Shown piece by piece: positions 31,033 through 39,624 of a stretch of DNA of 55,877 nt. Source of the stretch: Oscillospiraceae bacterium (GTDB lineage Bacteria; Bacillota; Clostridia; Oscillospirales; Ruminococcaceae); assembly GCA_017547525.1 (NCBI GenBank), contig JAFYPL010000029.1, forward strand, positions 1 to 55,877, given 5' to 3'. The number at the start of each line of letters is the position of its first letter. Position 1 is the stretch's first letter. The notes beneath the pieces were generated by a model. That model was given only the letters and a program-made list of their open reading frames with translations, searched no databases and had not been told where the DNA came from. Position numbers and translations under genes: made by a program.

Positions 31033-33368
31033 TGTATCTCCTTATGCTTTCTTTTTATATTCAATACACACCCTGCGTACACCGCCCAGCCGATTACAGT
31101 GGTTGTTATACCAATTGTCAGTCCCGGTGTACGGTAGGTAAATATTATTTCATTGTCACCGGCCGGTGCATAAACTGCACACAAACCGTAATTTACTTTT
31201 TCTATCTCTGTTTTTTCACCGTTTACCCATGCGGTGAAACCTGTATCATAAGGCACAGAGAAAAATACCAGATTTGGCTGATTAAGATTTATTTTACACT
31301 GGAAACCGTCATCAGTCTGCTGGAAATAGTAGGCAGACAAGTTTCGTCTTTTGGTTACATCTTCAATAAAAGTGGTATAAGTGTAGTCAAACATTTCTGA
31401 ATCTGACAGCTGTTTAAGCCCCAGATTATATTTTTCTATGACTTCACCATCAACTGCCAGTGCCCTTACCAGTACATTACTGCGGTTCAGGCTGTTTACC
31501 TGACTTAACTGGTCATATTCCACATACTTGTCGTATGCAAATCCCATTGTAACAAAGTTCATGTTTTCGTATACAGTGTAAGGATATTCATGATTGATTT
31601 TATAATAGTTGGCATTTCTTGCGCTGTCCAAAAAATTGGATTCTTCCCACTCTGGCATAACTATATATTTCACACTCAGAAGGGTGCGCAGTGCATACAG
31701 TGACCGGTCAGGTTTTGAAGACACATCTCTTTTTACACCAACAGCAGGATAAAACTCCATGATTGACGGTGTAACAGTACTGTTGAAAAACTGCAGGTTC
31801 GGCATGTTTATAAACAGGCCCATGTTATCATAGCAATTATATGTGTCCATACGCCAGTTGGCTTCAGTTTCGCCGAAAGTGAAATCATAACTGTCCAGCA
31901 CATCGTAGTTCTGTGGTTTATACAGTTTGTCTGCTTCCCATTGTGGCATTTTTGTCAGTGCCAGATGTGTACAGCCGAACAGCATTGTTATAATCAGACA
32001 GCCACTCATGAGCCGTTTGGTGTAATGTGGTTTATCTTTGTGATTATACACCACGAAAAACGCCAGATATATGCTCAGCAGGGCGATCATAATATTCAGT
32101 ATGAATATTGCGGGCTCTTCAGCAATTCCAAGAATAAATTCACCCTCGTCATTTGTGGAAGGAGTCAGCGCAAATACTGACAGGCACAGTGTCAGTACAG
32201 CTGTGGTTTTCAGACCGTAGAATATCTGTTGTTTTTCCAGGGTAAAACTCTGCATGTTCATGGCGGACAGCATCAGTAAAGGCATATAGAACCAGCGGGC
32301 ATAGTATGCGGAGTTGAATGCATAAAATGTGCTGTTCAGCACAGGTACCAGTGCTGAAATAACAGATATGGTAAATATTTTGCCGAAAGAAGAGTTATTG
32401 TTGTATTTTCTGAAAATGAAATATCCGGCCATACCACCCATAGCCATAAATGCACTCATACTGGTCCATTTTATTGTCCCCATTGTAAACAGGGCAGGTA
32501 TATATGGCGGATCAGGTGGCAGCAGGGCAGAGGCGATTATGGCAAAATATTGCTGTACATTATTGTACAGCCACAATCCCATTCCGTTCAGAGTGCTGGT
32601 TGAACGCGGATTTTCCAGTACGCTTAGTATTGATGGTATAAACAGCACTATACCCATCAGGCATCCGGTAAATGACTCGAAAGCCAGGGTGAAAAAATCT
32701 TTTTTATTTATGCGATATTCTTTTGTGTATGTTTTTACACCGAAATATATAAACAGGAATACTACCTGACCGATAAAGAAGAAATAGTTGTTTATCAGAT
32801 TCAGTGCAACTATCAATGGGAAGATGCCACGTTTTTTGTTATAAATAAACTCGTCCAGCGCCCATAACAGGTATGGAAAAAATACCACTGATTCCAGAAA
32901 ATGGTTGAAGAATATATTATAAACAGAAAATCCACTGAAGGTATACAGTACAGCGCCTATCATAGCGTAGTTATCGTTTTTACTATATCTGCGCAGATAT
33001 CCAAAAGCTCCAAGATTGCCCACAGCAAATTTCAGTATCAGCAATAACGGCATTATATAGGGTACTGCCTTATAAGGAAAAATACAGCTTAGCCAGAAAA
33101 AAGGTGAACCCAGCAGATAAAAAGAGTAGCTGTTTATAACAGAAGAGCCCAGATCGGTGGCCCAGCTCCAGTTCATGCTACCGCTTTTTACCATCTGGTT
33201 CATATACATGTAAAAAGGTATCTGCTGGCTGTCAAAATCACCTGCATAGGTGAAAAAACCGCCATCCGCCACCCAGAATGGTACCAGCAGGCAGAAGGCA
33301 GTCAGTCCACCCAGAAGGAAGGATTTAAGATATACATTTTTAAACAAATCTTTTTTCAATCTGTTCAC
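31029..33368 (-). CDS. yfhO: YfhO family membrane protein
   Basis: 779 residues with about a dozen N-terminal membrane segments and a large C-terminal extracytoplasmic domain, closed by one more membrane segment (LTIGITTTVIGWAVYAGCVL). The start SFLLGGLTAFCLLVPFWVADGGFFTYAGDFDSQQIPFY is typical of YfhO (PF09586), GT-C-like lipid-linked sugar transferases in Firmicutes proposed to glycosylate lipoteichoic acids or other envelope polymers. The start abuts the yfbR stop and the stop overlaps tex. Confidence 0.87.
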   Translation of the reverse strand: MNRLKKDLFKNVYLKSFLLGGLTAFCLLVPFWVADGGFFTYAGDFDSQQIPFYMYMNQMVKSGSMNWSWATDLGSSVINSYSFYLLGSPFFWLSCIFPYKAVPYIMPLLLILKFAVGNLGAFGYLRRYSKNDNYAMIGAVLYTFSGFSVYNIFFNHFLESVVFFPYLLWALDEFIYNKKRGIFPLIVALNLINNYFFFIGQVVFLFIYFGVKTYTKEYRINKKDFFTLAFESFTGCLMGIVLFIPSILSVLENPRSTSTLNGMGLWLYNNVQQYFAIIASALLPPDPPYIPALFTMGTIKWTSMSAFMAMGGMAGYFIFRKYNNNSSFGKIFTISVISALVPVLNSTFYAFNSAYYARWFYMPLLMLSAMNMQSFTLEKQQIFYGLKTTAVLTLCLSVFALTPSTNDEGEFILGIAEEPAIFILNIMIALLSIYLAFFVVYNHKDKPHYTKRLMSGCLIITMLFGCTHLALTKMPQWEADKLYKPQNYDVLDSYDFTFGETEANWRMDTYNCYDNMGLFINMPNLQFFNSTVTPSIMEFYPAVGVKRDVSSKPDRSLYALRTLLSVKYIVMPEWEESNFLDSARNANYYKINHEYPYTVYENMNFVTMGFAYDKYVEYDQLSQVNSLNRSNVLVRALAVDGEVIEKYNLGLKQLSDSEMFDYTYTTFIEDVTKRRNLSAYYFQQTDDGFQCKINLNQPNLVFFSVPYDTGFTAWVNGEKTEIEKVNYGLCAVYAPAGDNEIIFTYRTPGLTIGITTTVIGWAVYAGCVLNIKRKHKEIQ

Positions 33369-33953
33369 CTAAATTTTTGCCAGTTCGTCCAGACAAAGCC
33401 TGTAACTGTCAAGCATATTTTCCATAAAGTAATCCACCTCATCCAGCTGCATTTCTTTTAATGCCACAAAAGTTGAATTAAAAGCAGACTGGAATTCTTT
33501 ATTGCCACCCTGCAGTTCTTCTATACACTTTGTCAGGGCACACAGTCTGTCAGCACCTTTCAGAATCGCTTTTTCATAATCTGTCAGTTCTTCCTGTGTC
33601 AGATATGGTCGCAGACTGTCTTTTATATCAGGATGTGCAGTTTCCAGCAGCCGGTTTACAGCGTGTCTTTCCACTTCTTTGTAAGCTTTCTGTATCCGTG
33701 GATTATTGTATTTTACCGGTGTAGGCAGATCGCCTGTAAGTATTTCGCTTACATCATGATAAAGTGCACAGGTAATAACTTTTTCACTGTTTACATTATG
33801 GCCGAACATGTTGTTTGCCAGCAGGCACAGTGTGTGTGCAGTAATCATCACTTCACTGGTATGCTGTGCTACATCTTCCTGTGTGTTCCGTCGCATAAGG
33901 CTCCAGCGTGGTATATATTTCATTCTTGCCAGCAAAGCATTGAAATTAAACAT
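33369..33953 (-). CDS. yfbR: 5'-deoxynucleotidase, HD superfamily (YfbR-like)
   Basis: 194 residues. RMKYIPRWSLMRR, EDVAQHTSEVMITAHTL (metal His) and LYHDVSEILTGDLPTPVKY (His-Asp pair) are the YfbR signature; ILKGADRLCALTKCIEE carries the last metal Asp. Dephosphorylates deoxyribonucleoside 5'-monophosphates, tuning dNTP pools. Overlaps the dus gene by eight bases. Confidence 0.92.
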   Translation of the reverse strand: MFNFNALLARMKYIPRWSLMRRNTQEDVAQHTSEVMITAHTLCLLANNMFGHNVNSEKVITCALYHDVSEILTGDLPTPVKYNNPRIQKAYKEVERHAVNRLLETAHPDIKDSLRPYLTQEELTDYEKAILKGADRLCALTKCIEELQGGNKEFQSAFNSTFVALKEMQLDEVDYFMENMLDSYRLCLDELAKI

Positions 33954-34920
33954 TACCGTTCTCCTTTAATACTTCTTTTACCAGATTTTCTGCGTCAGCA
34001 AAAACGGAAAGACTATTTGTCAGATAGCGCATTTTTGCAGCACCACGGAGGCCTTTCATATACAGTGCAGCCTGACCGCGGGCTTTTTTCATGCCCAGGT
34101 GTTCACCATTTACCTCACATAGTTTTTCAATATGCCACAGTAACAGTGCCATTCTTTCTTCCACAGTAGGGTCATCATCAGGTGTGATACCTGCCAGCGC
34201 CTGATTTATCTGTTTGAAAATCCATGGTCGGCTGAGGGCTTCTCTGCCTACCATGACAGCATCACAGCCAGTGTAATCCATCATGTTTATGGCGTCCTGT
34301 GGTGTCACTATATCACCGTTACCGATTACAGGAATGTTTACAGCCTGTTTTACAGACTTTATGGCATCCATATCTATACCAGGATGGTACATCTGCTGTC
34401 TGGTACGGCCGTGTACTGTAATAAAGTTTACGCCAACGCTTTCCACTTTTTTAGCCAGTTCAACACAGCTTATGCAGTTGTCGTCCCAACCTTTACGCAT
34501 CTTTACACTTACAGGTGTGCCGTTTGCATTATCTACTACAGTTTTTGCTATCTGCATGGCCAGGTCGGTGTTTTTCATCAGGGCACTGCCGGCACCATTT
34601 GTAACTATTTTAGGGGCAGGGCAACCCATGTTTATATCAATAAAGTCAGGGTTGCATTCCAGTGCCAGCTTTGTGGCATGCTCAAAATCCACAGGGTCAA
34701 AACCAAACAGCTGTATACCGTATCTGCCTTTGTGGTCCCATGTGGCCATCAGCTGTTTGCTTTTTTCGTCACCGTAGTACAGTGCACGGGCAGACACCAT
34801 TTCGCTGATGGTGAAACCTGCTCCGAAGTCATCAGCAACTTTTCTCAGCACAATGTCACAGAAACCTGCCATAGGTGCAAGAACAGCTTTGGAATCTATA
34901 TTTAATCCGTTTAAATTCAT
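33946..34920 (-). CDS. dusB: tRNA-dihydrouridine synthase (DusB-like)
   Basis: 324 residues, FMN-dependent TIM barrel. Reduces uridines in the D-loop of tRNA. VLAPMAGFCDIVLRK, FIDINMGCPAPKIVTNGAGSALMK with the active-site Cys, ITVHGRTRQQMY, and IPVIGNGDIVTPQDA for phosphate binding are complete. First gene of a four-gene minus-strand operon (dus, yfbR, yfhO, tex). Which uridine it modifies is not clear from sequence alone. Confidence 0.92.
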   Translation of the reverse strand: MNLNGLNIDSKAVLAPMAGFCDIVLRKVADDFGAGFTISEMVSARALYYGDEKSKQLMATWDHKGRYGIQLFGFDPVDFEHATKLALECNPDFIDINMGCPAPKIVTNGAGSALMKNTDLAMQIAKTVVDNANGTPVSVKMRKGWDDNCISCVELAKKVESVGVNFITVHGRTRQQMYHPGIDMDAIKSVKQAVNIPVIGNGDIVTPQDAINMMDYTGCDAVMVGREALSRPWIFKQINQALAGITPDDDPTVEERMALLLWHIEKLCEVNGEHLGMKKARGQAALYMKGLRGAAKMRYLTNSLSVFADAENLVKEVLKENGNV

Positions 34921-34952
34921 TTTTACCTCAAATATTTAAAATTAGTTAATAC

Positions 34953-34985
34953 AGTATACCACAAAATATAAAAATGTGGTATACT
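34953..34985. promoter_or_regulatory. Palindromic divergent promoter (dusB operon / polA)
   Basis: GTATACCACA (34954-34963) and TGTGGTATAC (34975-34984) are perfect 10-bp inverted arms around 11 bp of AT. Each arm holds an extended -10 (TGG TATACT), one reading to polA (34980-34985) and one to dusB (34958-34953). No good -35 exists for either. Confidence 0.6.
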
Positions 34986-35031
34986 AATATAGTTATAAAG
35001 AAAATTTATTTTAGTGTATAAGGAGATTCCT

Positions 35032-37560
35032 ATGAAACTTCTGGCAATAGATGGTAACAGTATACTTAACCGTGCCTTTTTCGGTATAAAAGTGCTGACT
35101 ACAAAAGATGGTCAGTATACAAATGGTATTTATGGTTTTCTGAATATCCTCAATAAACTGGAGGCAGATATTCAGCCGGATGCTGTTGCAGTGGCTTTTG
35201 ACATGAAAGCCAAAACATTCCGTCATGAAATGTATTCCGAATATAAAGGTAACCGAAAAGGTATGCCGGAAGAATTGGCCAGCCAGATGCCTTTACTGAA
35301 AGAAATTCTGGGTAATCTGGGCTATGTAATGGTTTCACAGGAAGGCTGGGAAGCTGACGATATTCTGGGTACACTGGCTAAATCTGCCACAGATAATGGC
35401 CACAGATGCTATATCGCCACGGGTGACCGTGATAGCCTGCAGCTGGTAAATGATAATGTAAACGTGGTACTGGCCACAACCAGCATGGGCAAAAGCCGGA
35501 ATGTACTGATGGACAAAGAAGCTGTAAAAGAAAAATATTCACTGGATGTTTCACAGCTGATAGACCTGAAAGCACTTATGGGCGATACATCAGATAATAT
35601 CCCTGGTGTAAAGGGTGTAGGCGAAAAGACAGCGGTATCATTACTGCAGAGATTCGGTACACTGGACAGCATTTATGAAAATATAGAGGACTCCTTTATC
35701 AAAAAAGGTGTGCGTGAAAAACTGAAAAACGATAAAGACATGGCATATCTTTCCAGACAGCTGGGTACAATCAGCACAGATGCACCTGTAGATACACAAC
35801 TGGAAAACTATACAAGACAGCCGGCAGACCTGACAAAAGCCAGAGAAATTCTGACCAGACTGGAAATGTACAATATGGCAGACCGCCTGTGTGGTGAACA
35901 GCAGCTCTCTTTCGAAACTGCTGTGACAGAAACTACACTGGAAACAGTAGCAGTAGCTGACTATACCGCAACCATGGATAAAGCCATAGTGTGGCTGACA
36001 GACAGCCATGCAGTAATGGTATGGGATAAACAGGTGGAAAAACTGCTGCTGGAAGACGAAAGACTGAAGGGCTGGCTGGAAGATACATCCAAAGAAAAAA
36101 TAGCATACGACAGCAAGACTTTGTATAAATATTGTTTCGCAAATGGTATCACACCGGCAAACATCACTTTCTGTCTGAAACTGGCTGCATACATCGTAAA
36201 TCCGCTGGCAAACAGCTACGATATGGATGTAATTCACATGTCATTGTCAGCAGAAAAAGCATTTGAGTGTGAAGACAGTTTTGCACCATATGCACACAGT
36301 TGTTATAAAATACTGAAAGAAAATATAGAAAAAGATAATCAGCAGTCCCTGCTTTATGATATAGAAATGCCGTTGGCAGAGGTACTGGCAAACATGGAAC
36401 ACCGTGGGTTTGCTGTAGACAAAGCAGGAATAGCTGAATTTGGTGTAAAACTGAAAGAACAGCTGGAAAAAGACCAGGAAACTATTTACGAAATGGTGGG
36501 TGAAAAGTTCAACCTGAACAGCCCTAAACAGCTGGGTCATGCATTGTTTGAAGTGCTGGGACTGCCAGCTGGCAAAAAAACAAAAACAGGTTATTCCACA
36601 AACGCGGAAACTCTGGAAGGTCTGCGTAAATATCATCCGGTGATAGATGTTATCCTTAATTACCGCACTTATCAGAAACTCAATTCCACATACGTGGAAG
36701 GCCTTATAGATAAAATTGCACCGGACGGCAGAATATACTCCACATTCAACCAGACAGAAACACGCACAGGCCGTATTTCTTCATCTGAACCGAATATGCA
36801 AAATATTCCGGTGCGCACACAACTGGGTAGTGAACTGCGTAAATTCTTCGTGGCAAAAGAAGGCTGCACTCTGCTGGATGCTGACTATTCCCAGATTGAA
36901 TTACGCATACTGGCTCACATCAGTGGTGATAAAGTAATGAGCGAAGCTTTCCTTAACGGCGAAGATATTCACGCACGTACAGCATCACAGGTACTGAAAC
37001 TGCCTATTGAAATGGTTACACCACAGCTGCGTAGCCGTGCAAAAGCTGTAAACTTCGGTATAGTTTATGGCATCGGTGCTTTTTCATTGTCAAAAGATAC
37101 AGGTATGACAGTGAAAGAGGCAGATGCGTTTATAAAAGACTATTTGCATAACTTCAGCGGTGTAGCAGACTATATGAACAGTATCACACAGTTTGCCAAA
37201 GAAAATGGTTACGTGTCTACATTGTATAACCGCAGACGCATTCTGCCGGAAATCAACAATTCAAACAAGAATGTGCAGGCACTTGGCGCCAGAATGGCCA
37301 TGAATACACCTATTCAGGGCACCAGTGCAGATATAATCAAAATAGCTATGGTACGTGTTTACAACCGTCTTAAAAACGAAAACATGAAATCACAGCTGGT
37401 TCTGCAGGTACATGACGAACTGATAGTTGAAGCACCATTCGACGAAGTGGAAAAAGCATCACGTATACTCAGCGAAGAGATGCAGAATGCCGCAAATCTT
37501 TCCATACCACTGAAAGCAGACGTAAACAGCGGTGAAAACTGGTATATCGCAAAAGGATAA
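35032..37560 (+). CDS. polA: DNA polymerase I
   Basis: 842 residues. N-terminal 5'-3' exonuclease (LLAIDGNSILNRAFFG, VAFDMKAKTFRHEMYSEYKG, GDTSDNIPGVKGVGEKTA). The middle 3'-5' exonuclease-like domain is degenerate: AIVWLTDSHAVMVW lacks the DxE metal ligands, so proofreading is not expected, as in many Firmicutes. Polymerase motifs A (DADYSQIELRILAHIS), B (RSRAKAVNFGIVYGIGAFSL) and C (LQVHDELIVEAP) are intact. ATG 35,032 follows AAGGAG; the GTG 18 bases upstream is rejected. rimI follows after five bases. Confidence 0.96.
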   Translation: MKLLAIDGNSILNRAFFGIKVLTTKDGQYTNGIYGFLNILNKLEADIQPDAVAVAFDMKAKTFRHEMYSEYKGNRKGMPEELASQMPLLKEILGNLGYVMVSQEGWEADDILGTLAKSATDNGHRCYIATGDRDSLQLVNDNVNVVLATTSMGKSRNVLMDKEAVKEKYSLDVSQLIDLKALMGDTSDNIPGVKGVGEKTAVSLLQRFGTLDSIYENIEDSFIKKGVREKLKNDKDMAYLSRQLGTISTDAPVDTQLENYTRQPADLTKAREILTRLEMYNMADRLCGEQQLSFETAVTETTLETVAVADYTATMDKAIVWLTDSHAVMVWDKQVEKLLLEDERLKGWLEDTSKEKIAYDSKTLYKYCFANGITPANITFCLKLAAYIVNPLANSYDMDVIHMSLSAEKAFECEDSFAPYAHSCYKILKENIEKDNQQSLLYDIEMPLAEVLANMEHRGFAVDKAGIAEFGVKLKEQLEKDQETIYEMVGEKFNLNSPKQLGHALFEVLGLPAGKKTKTGYSTNAETLEGLRKYHPVIDVILNYRTYQKLNSTYVEGLIDKIAPDGRIYSTFNQTETRTGRISSSEPNMQNIPVRTQLGSELRKFFVAKEGCTLLDADYSQIELRILAHISGDKVMSEAFLNGEDIHARTASQVLKLPIEMVTPQLRSRAKAVNFGIVYGIGAFSLSKDTGMTVKEADAFIKDYLHNFSGVADYMNSITQFAKENGYVSTLYNRRRILPEINNSNKNVQALGARMAMNTPIQGTSADIIKIAMVRVYNRLKNENMKSQLVLQVHDELIVEAPFDEVEKASRILSEEMQNAANLSIPLKADVNSGENWYIAKG

Positions 37561-37565
37561 GTGAC

Positions 37566-37997
37566 ATGAATATAACTGTAGAAAAATTTTCAGCCAATCA
37601 TCTGGAACATATAGCCGCTATACACAGTGTTGTGAATGACGGTTGGTCAGCACAGGGGCTGGCTGATGATATAAAAAACGATTCCACACACAGCTTTGTT
37701 GCAGTGGCTGATGGCAGGGCGGTAGCTTTCTGTTCGTATCTGGTTACATTTGATGCAGAACTGATTTTTGTATGTACTCATCCGGATATGCGCGGCCACG
37801 GAATAGCCGCAAAACTGCTGACAGAAACAATGAACTCACTGCCGGAAGGAATCACTACTGTAGTTCTGGAAGTGCGCAGTAAAAACGAGCCTGCACTGGC
37901 GTTGTATAATAAATTGGGTTTTGAAAAACTGGGTCTGCGTAAAAATTTTTATTCCAATCCGCAGGATGATGCAGTGGTTATGGAAAAAACAATATAA
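37566..37997 (+). CDS. rimI: GNAT N-acetyltransferase, RimI-like
   Basis: 143 residues. VCTHPDMRGHGIAAKLLTE is the acetyl-CoA binding motif A, and EVRSKNEPALALYNKLGFEKLGLRKNFY closely follows the RimI pattern (protein N-terminal alanine acetyltransferase acting on ribosomal protein S18). The gene precedes tsaD, the usual RimI neighbour, which supports the call. TsaB and TsaE are not in the window. Confidence 0.86.
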   Translation: MNITVEKFSANHLEHIAAIHSVVNDGWSAQGLADDIKNDSTHSFVAVADGRAVAFCSYLVTFDAELIFVCTHPDMRGHGIAAKLLTETMNSLPEGITTVVLEVRSKNEPALALYNKLGFEKLGLRKNFYSNPQDDAVVMEKTI

Positions 37998-38007
37998 AAA
38001 CTTGCAA

Positions 38008-38059
38008 AAATAAAACAGGAAAAAGAAATGTATATATTAGGTATTGAATCCAGCTGTGA
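38008..38059 (+). repeat. 52-bp direct repeat, copy 1 (duplicated tsaD 5' end)
   Basis: Identical over 52 bases to 38,217-38,268. It holds the tsaD ribosome binding site, ATG (38028-38030) and codons to MYILGIESSCD, then runs into the insert and stops at TAG 38,067 after 13 residues. Confidence 0.95.
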
Positions 38060-38069
38060 TGGGAAGTAG
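38028..38069 (+). pseudogene. Truncated 13-codon tsaD start copy
   Basis: ATG 38,028 opens MYILGIESSCDGK and ends at TAG 38,067-38,069. The first eleven residues match tsaD; the last two come from the insert. If translated it is a leader-like peptide ahead of the intact gene. Confidence 0.75.
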
Positions 38070-38216
38070 CCGAGCGCTGCCAGTGGCAGAGGGAGCGAGG
38101 CGGATGACAGTATGAAATAAGGAGAATTTGAAAGGCGCTTCAGCGCATTTCAAAGGCGACTATATTTCATTCCGTTATTTCGGCGCAGCGGAGGAAAACC
38201 GCAAAAAAGTTTATGG
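38060..38216. mobile_element. 157-bp structured insert between the tsaD repeats
   Basis: The insert is GC-richer than its surroundings and rich in hairpins: CTGCC-AGT-GGCAG near 38,080; a long imperfect stem in which ATGAAATA, TTTGAAA and GCGC pair with GCGC, TTTCAAA and TATTTCAT around a TTCA loop (38,112-38,170); and GCGG...CCGC near 38,190. It has no ORF. It looks like a small repetitive non-autonomous element, but only one copy lies in the window, and it has no evident terminal repeats. Confidence 0.55.
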
Positions 38217-38268
38217 AAATAAAACAGGAAAAAGAAATGTATATATTAGGTATTGAATCCAGCTGTGA
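38217..38268 (+). repeat. 52-bp direct repeat, copy 2 (functional tsaD start)
   Basis: Identical to 38,008-38,059. It restores the ribosome binding site AGGAAAAAGAA, the ATG at 38,237 and the first codons to the intact tsaD frame. Confidence 0.95.
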
Positions 38269-39238
38269 CGAAACAGCAGCTTCCATTGTAAAAGATGGTA
38301 GAACAATCGTTTCAAATATAATTTATTCACAGGCCGAAGAACATGGTCTGTATGGTGGCGTTGTACCGGAAATTGCTTCCCGCCGCCACATTGATGCTAT
38401 CAGTGAAGTTGTACAGAAATGTTTTGATGACGCAGGTCTTACTGTTAACGATATAGATGCAGTTGCGTGTACATATGCACCGGGTCTTATCGGCGCACTG
38501 CTGGTTGGCCTCAACTATGCAAAAGGTCTTTCTTTTGCCAGCGGTAAACCACTGGTGCCGGTACATCATCTGCGTGGCCATATTGCGGCGCTGTACCTGA
38601 CACATCAGGAACTTAAACCACCATTTATATGTCTGGTTGCTTCCGGTGGTCACAGCCATATCGTTGCTGTGGATGACTACACAAAATTCCGTGTAATCGG
38701 CCGCACTATTGATGATGCAGCAGGCGAAGCATTTGATAAAGTAAGCCGTACACTGGGTCTTGGCTACCCGGGTGGTCCTGCAGTGGCAAAAGCAGCCCTT
38801 ACGGGTGACGCCACAAAATATAAACTGCCTACACCGCATACTGAAAATAAATATGATGTAAGTTTTTCTGGACTTAAAACTGCAGTTATCAACACTTTCA
38901 ATACCAATAATATGAAAGGTGAAGAAACTGACATCAACAGCCTTGCCGCTTCATTCCAGGAAAAAATTTCACAGATTCTCAGTGATAACCTTGCAAATGC
39001 CGCTGCAGAATTTGGTTATGATAAAATTGCAATAGCCGGCGGCGTATCAGCAAACAAACGTCTGCGTGAACTGATAGCAGAAAAAACACCGGGCAAACAG
39101 TTCTATGCACCTACTATGGACCTGTGTGGTGACAATGGTGCTATGATTGCAGCGCAGGGTTATTATGAGTTTATAAATGGTCGTACTGCGGGTATGGAAC
39201 TTAATGGCATAGCCAGCCTGGCTATAGATTTTGACTGA
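38237..39238 (+). CDS. tsaD: tRNA N6-adenosine threonylcarbamoyltransferase
   Basis: 333 residues, Kae1/Qri7 family. Transfers threonylcarbamoyl to A37 of tRNAs reading ANN codons. ILGIESSCDETAASIV opens the ASKHA fold; PVHHLRGHIAALYL gives the two metal His of HxxxH; LVASGGHSHIV, DDAAGEAFDKVSR and AGGVSANKRLRE complete the family. ATG 38,237 gives the canonical MYILGIESSCDET; ATG 38,213, 24 bases upstream, lies partly in the insert and adds eight unrelated residues. The region before the gene has been reshaped by a 52-bp duplication around a 157-bp insert. Confidence 0.95.
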   Translation: MYILGIESSCDETAASIVKDGRTIVSNIIYSQAEEHGLYGGVVPEIASRRHIDAISEVVQKCFDDAGLTVNDIDAVACTYAPGLIGALLVGLNYAKGLSFASGKPLVPVHHLRGHIAALYLTHQELKPPFICLVASGGHSHIVAVDDYTKFRVIGRTIDDAAGEAFDKVSRTLGLGYPGGPAVAKAALTGDATKYKLPTPHTENKYDVSFSGLKTAVINTFNTNNMKGEETDINSLAASFQEKISQILSDNLANAAAEFGYDKIAIAGGVSANKRLRELIAEKTPGKQFYAPTMDLCGDNGAMIAAQGYYEFINGRTAGMELNGIASLAIDFD

Positions 39239-39244
39239 AAAATC

Positions 39245-39272
39245 TTGACAAACAGGTCAAAAACAGTACAAT
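39245..39272 (+). promoter_or_regulatory. Promoter of acpP with a palindrome over the -35
   Basis: TTGACA (39245-39250), 16-bp spacer, TACAAT (39267-39272). TTGAC and GTCAA (39245-39260) form an inverted repeat across the -35, a possible fatty acid regulator site, but it does not match the FapR or FabT consensus. Confidence 0.55.
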
Positions 39273-39323
39273 AATAAGTAACTATGTATCAATAAATTTT
39301 ATTTCTTACAAAGGAGAAATGTT

Positions 39324-39563
39324 ATGAATAGAGAAGCTATCGAAAGCAAACTGGTTGAAATCATTGCTGAACAGCTGGGTCTGGAAGTAGAAGAAGTGTC
39401 CCTGGATGCAAACATCAGAGATGATTTTGATGCTGACAGTCTGGATATGGTAGACATCGTTATGAGCTGTGAAGATGAATTCTCTGTTGAATTCCCTGAA
39501 GATTCAATGGATAACCTTGTTTACGTAAAAGATGTTGTAGACTTTATCGAAAAAAATATGTAA
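39324..39563 (+). CDS. acpP: Acyl carrier protein
   Basis: 79 residues, very acidic. DFDADSLDMVDIVMSCEDEF holds the DSL serine that receives phosphopantetheine. Carries acyl chains in fatty acid synthesis. ATG follows AAGGAG. No other fatty acid gene is adjacent; a short-chain dehydrogenase of FabG type lies 3 kb downstream. Confidence 0.95.
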   Translation: MNREAIESKLVEIIAEQLGLEVEEVSLDANIRDDFDADSLDMVDIVMSCEDEFSVEFPEDSMDNLVYVKDVVDFIEKNM

Positions 39564-39571
39564 TAAAAATT

Positions 39572-39607
39572 TTTGCCCCTTATAGCGATATAAGGGCAAA
39601 TCTTTTT
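39572..39607 (+). terminator. Terminator after acpP
   Basis: TTTGCCCCTTATA and TATAAGGGCAAA form a stem with one bulge, followed by TCTTTTT. It lies only about 18 bases before proS, so read-through may feed proS. Confidence 0.75.
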
Positions 39608-39624
39608 AAAAAAAGAGGTATAAA

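Noticed and set aside
38213-38236. Upstream ATG adding eight residues to TsaD
   Set aside because: It lies partly in the insert, adds residues absent from the family, and the duplicated native ribosome binding site serves ATG 38,237.
38008-38268. Template/variable repeat pair of a diversity-generating retroelement
   Set aside because: The copies are perfectly identical, no A-specific changes are seen, and no reverse transcriptase gene is in the window.
39574-39624. T-box leader before proS
   Set aside because: The gap is too short and contains only the acpP terminator; no T-box sequence or specifier loop.
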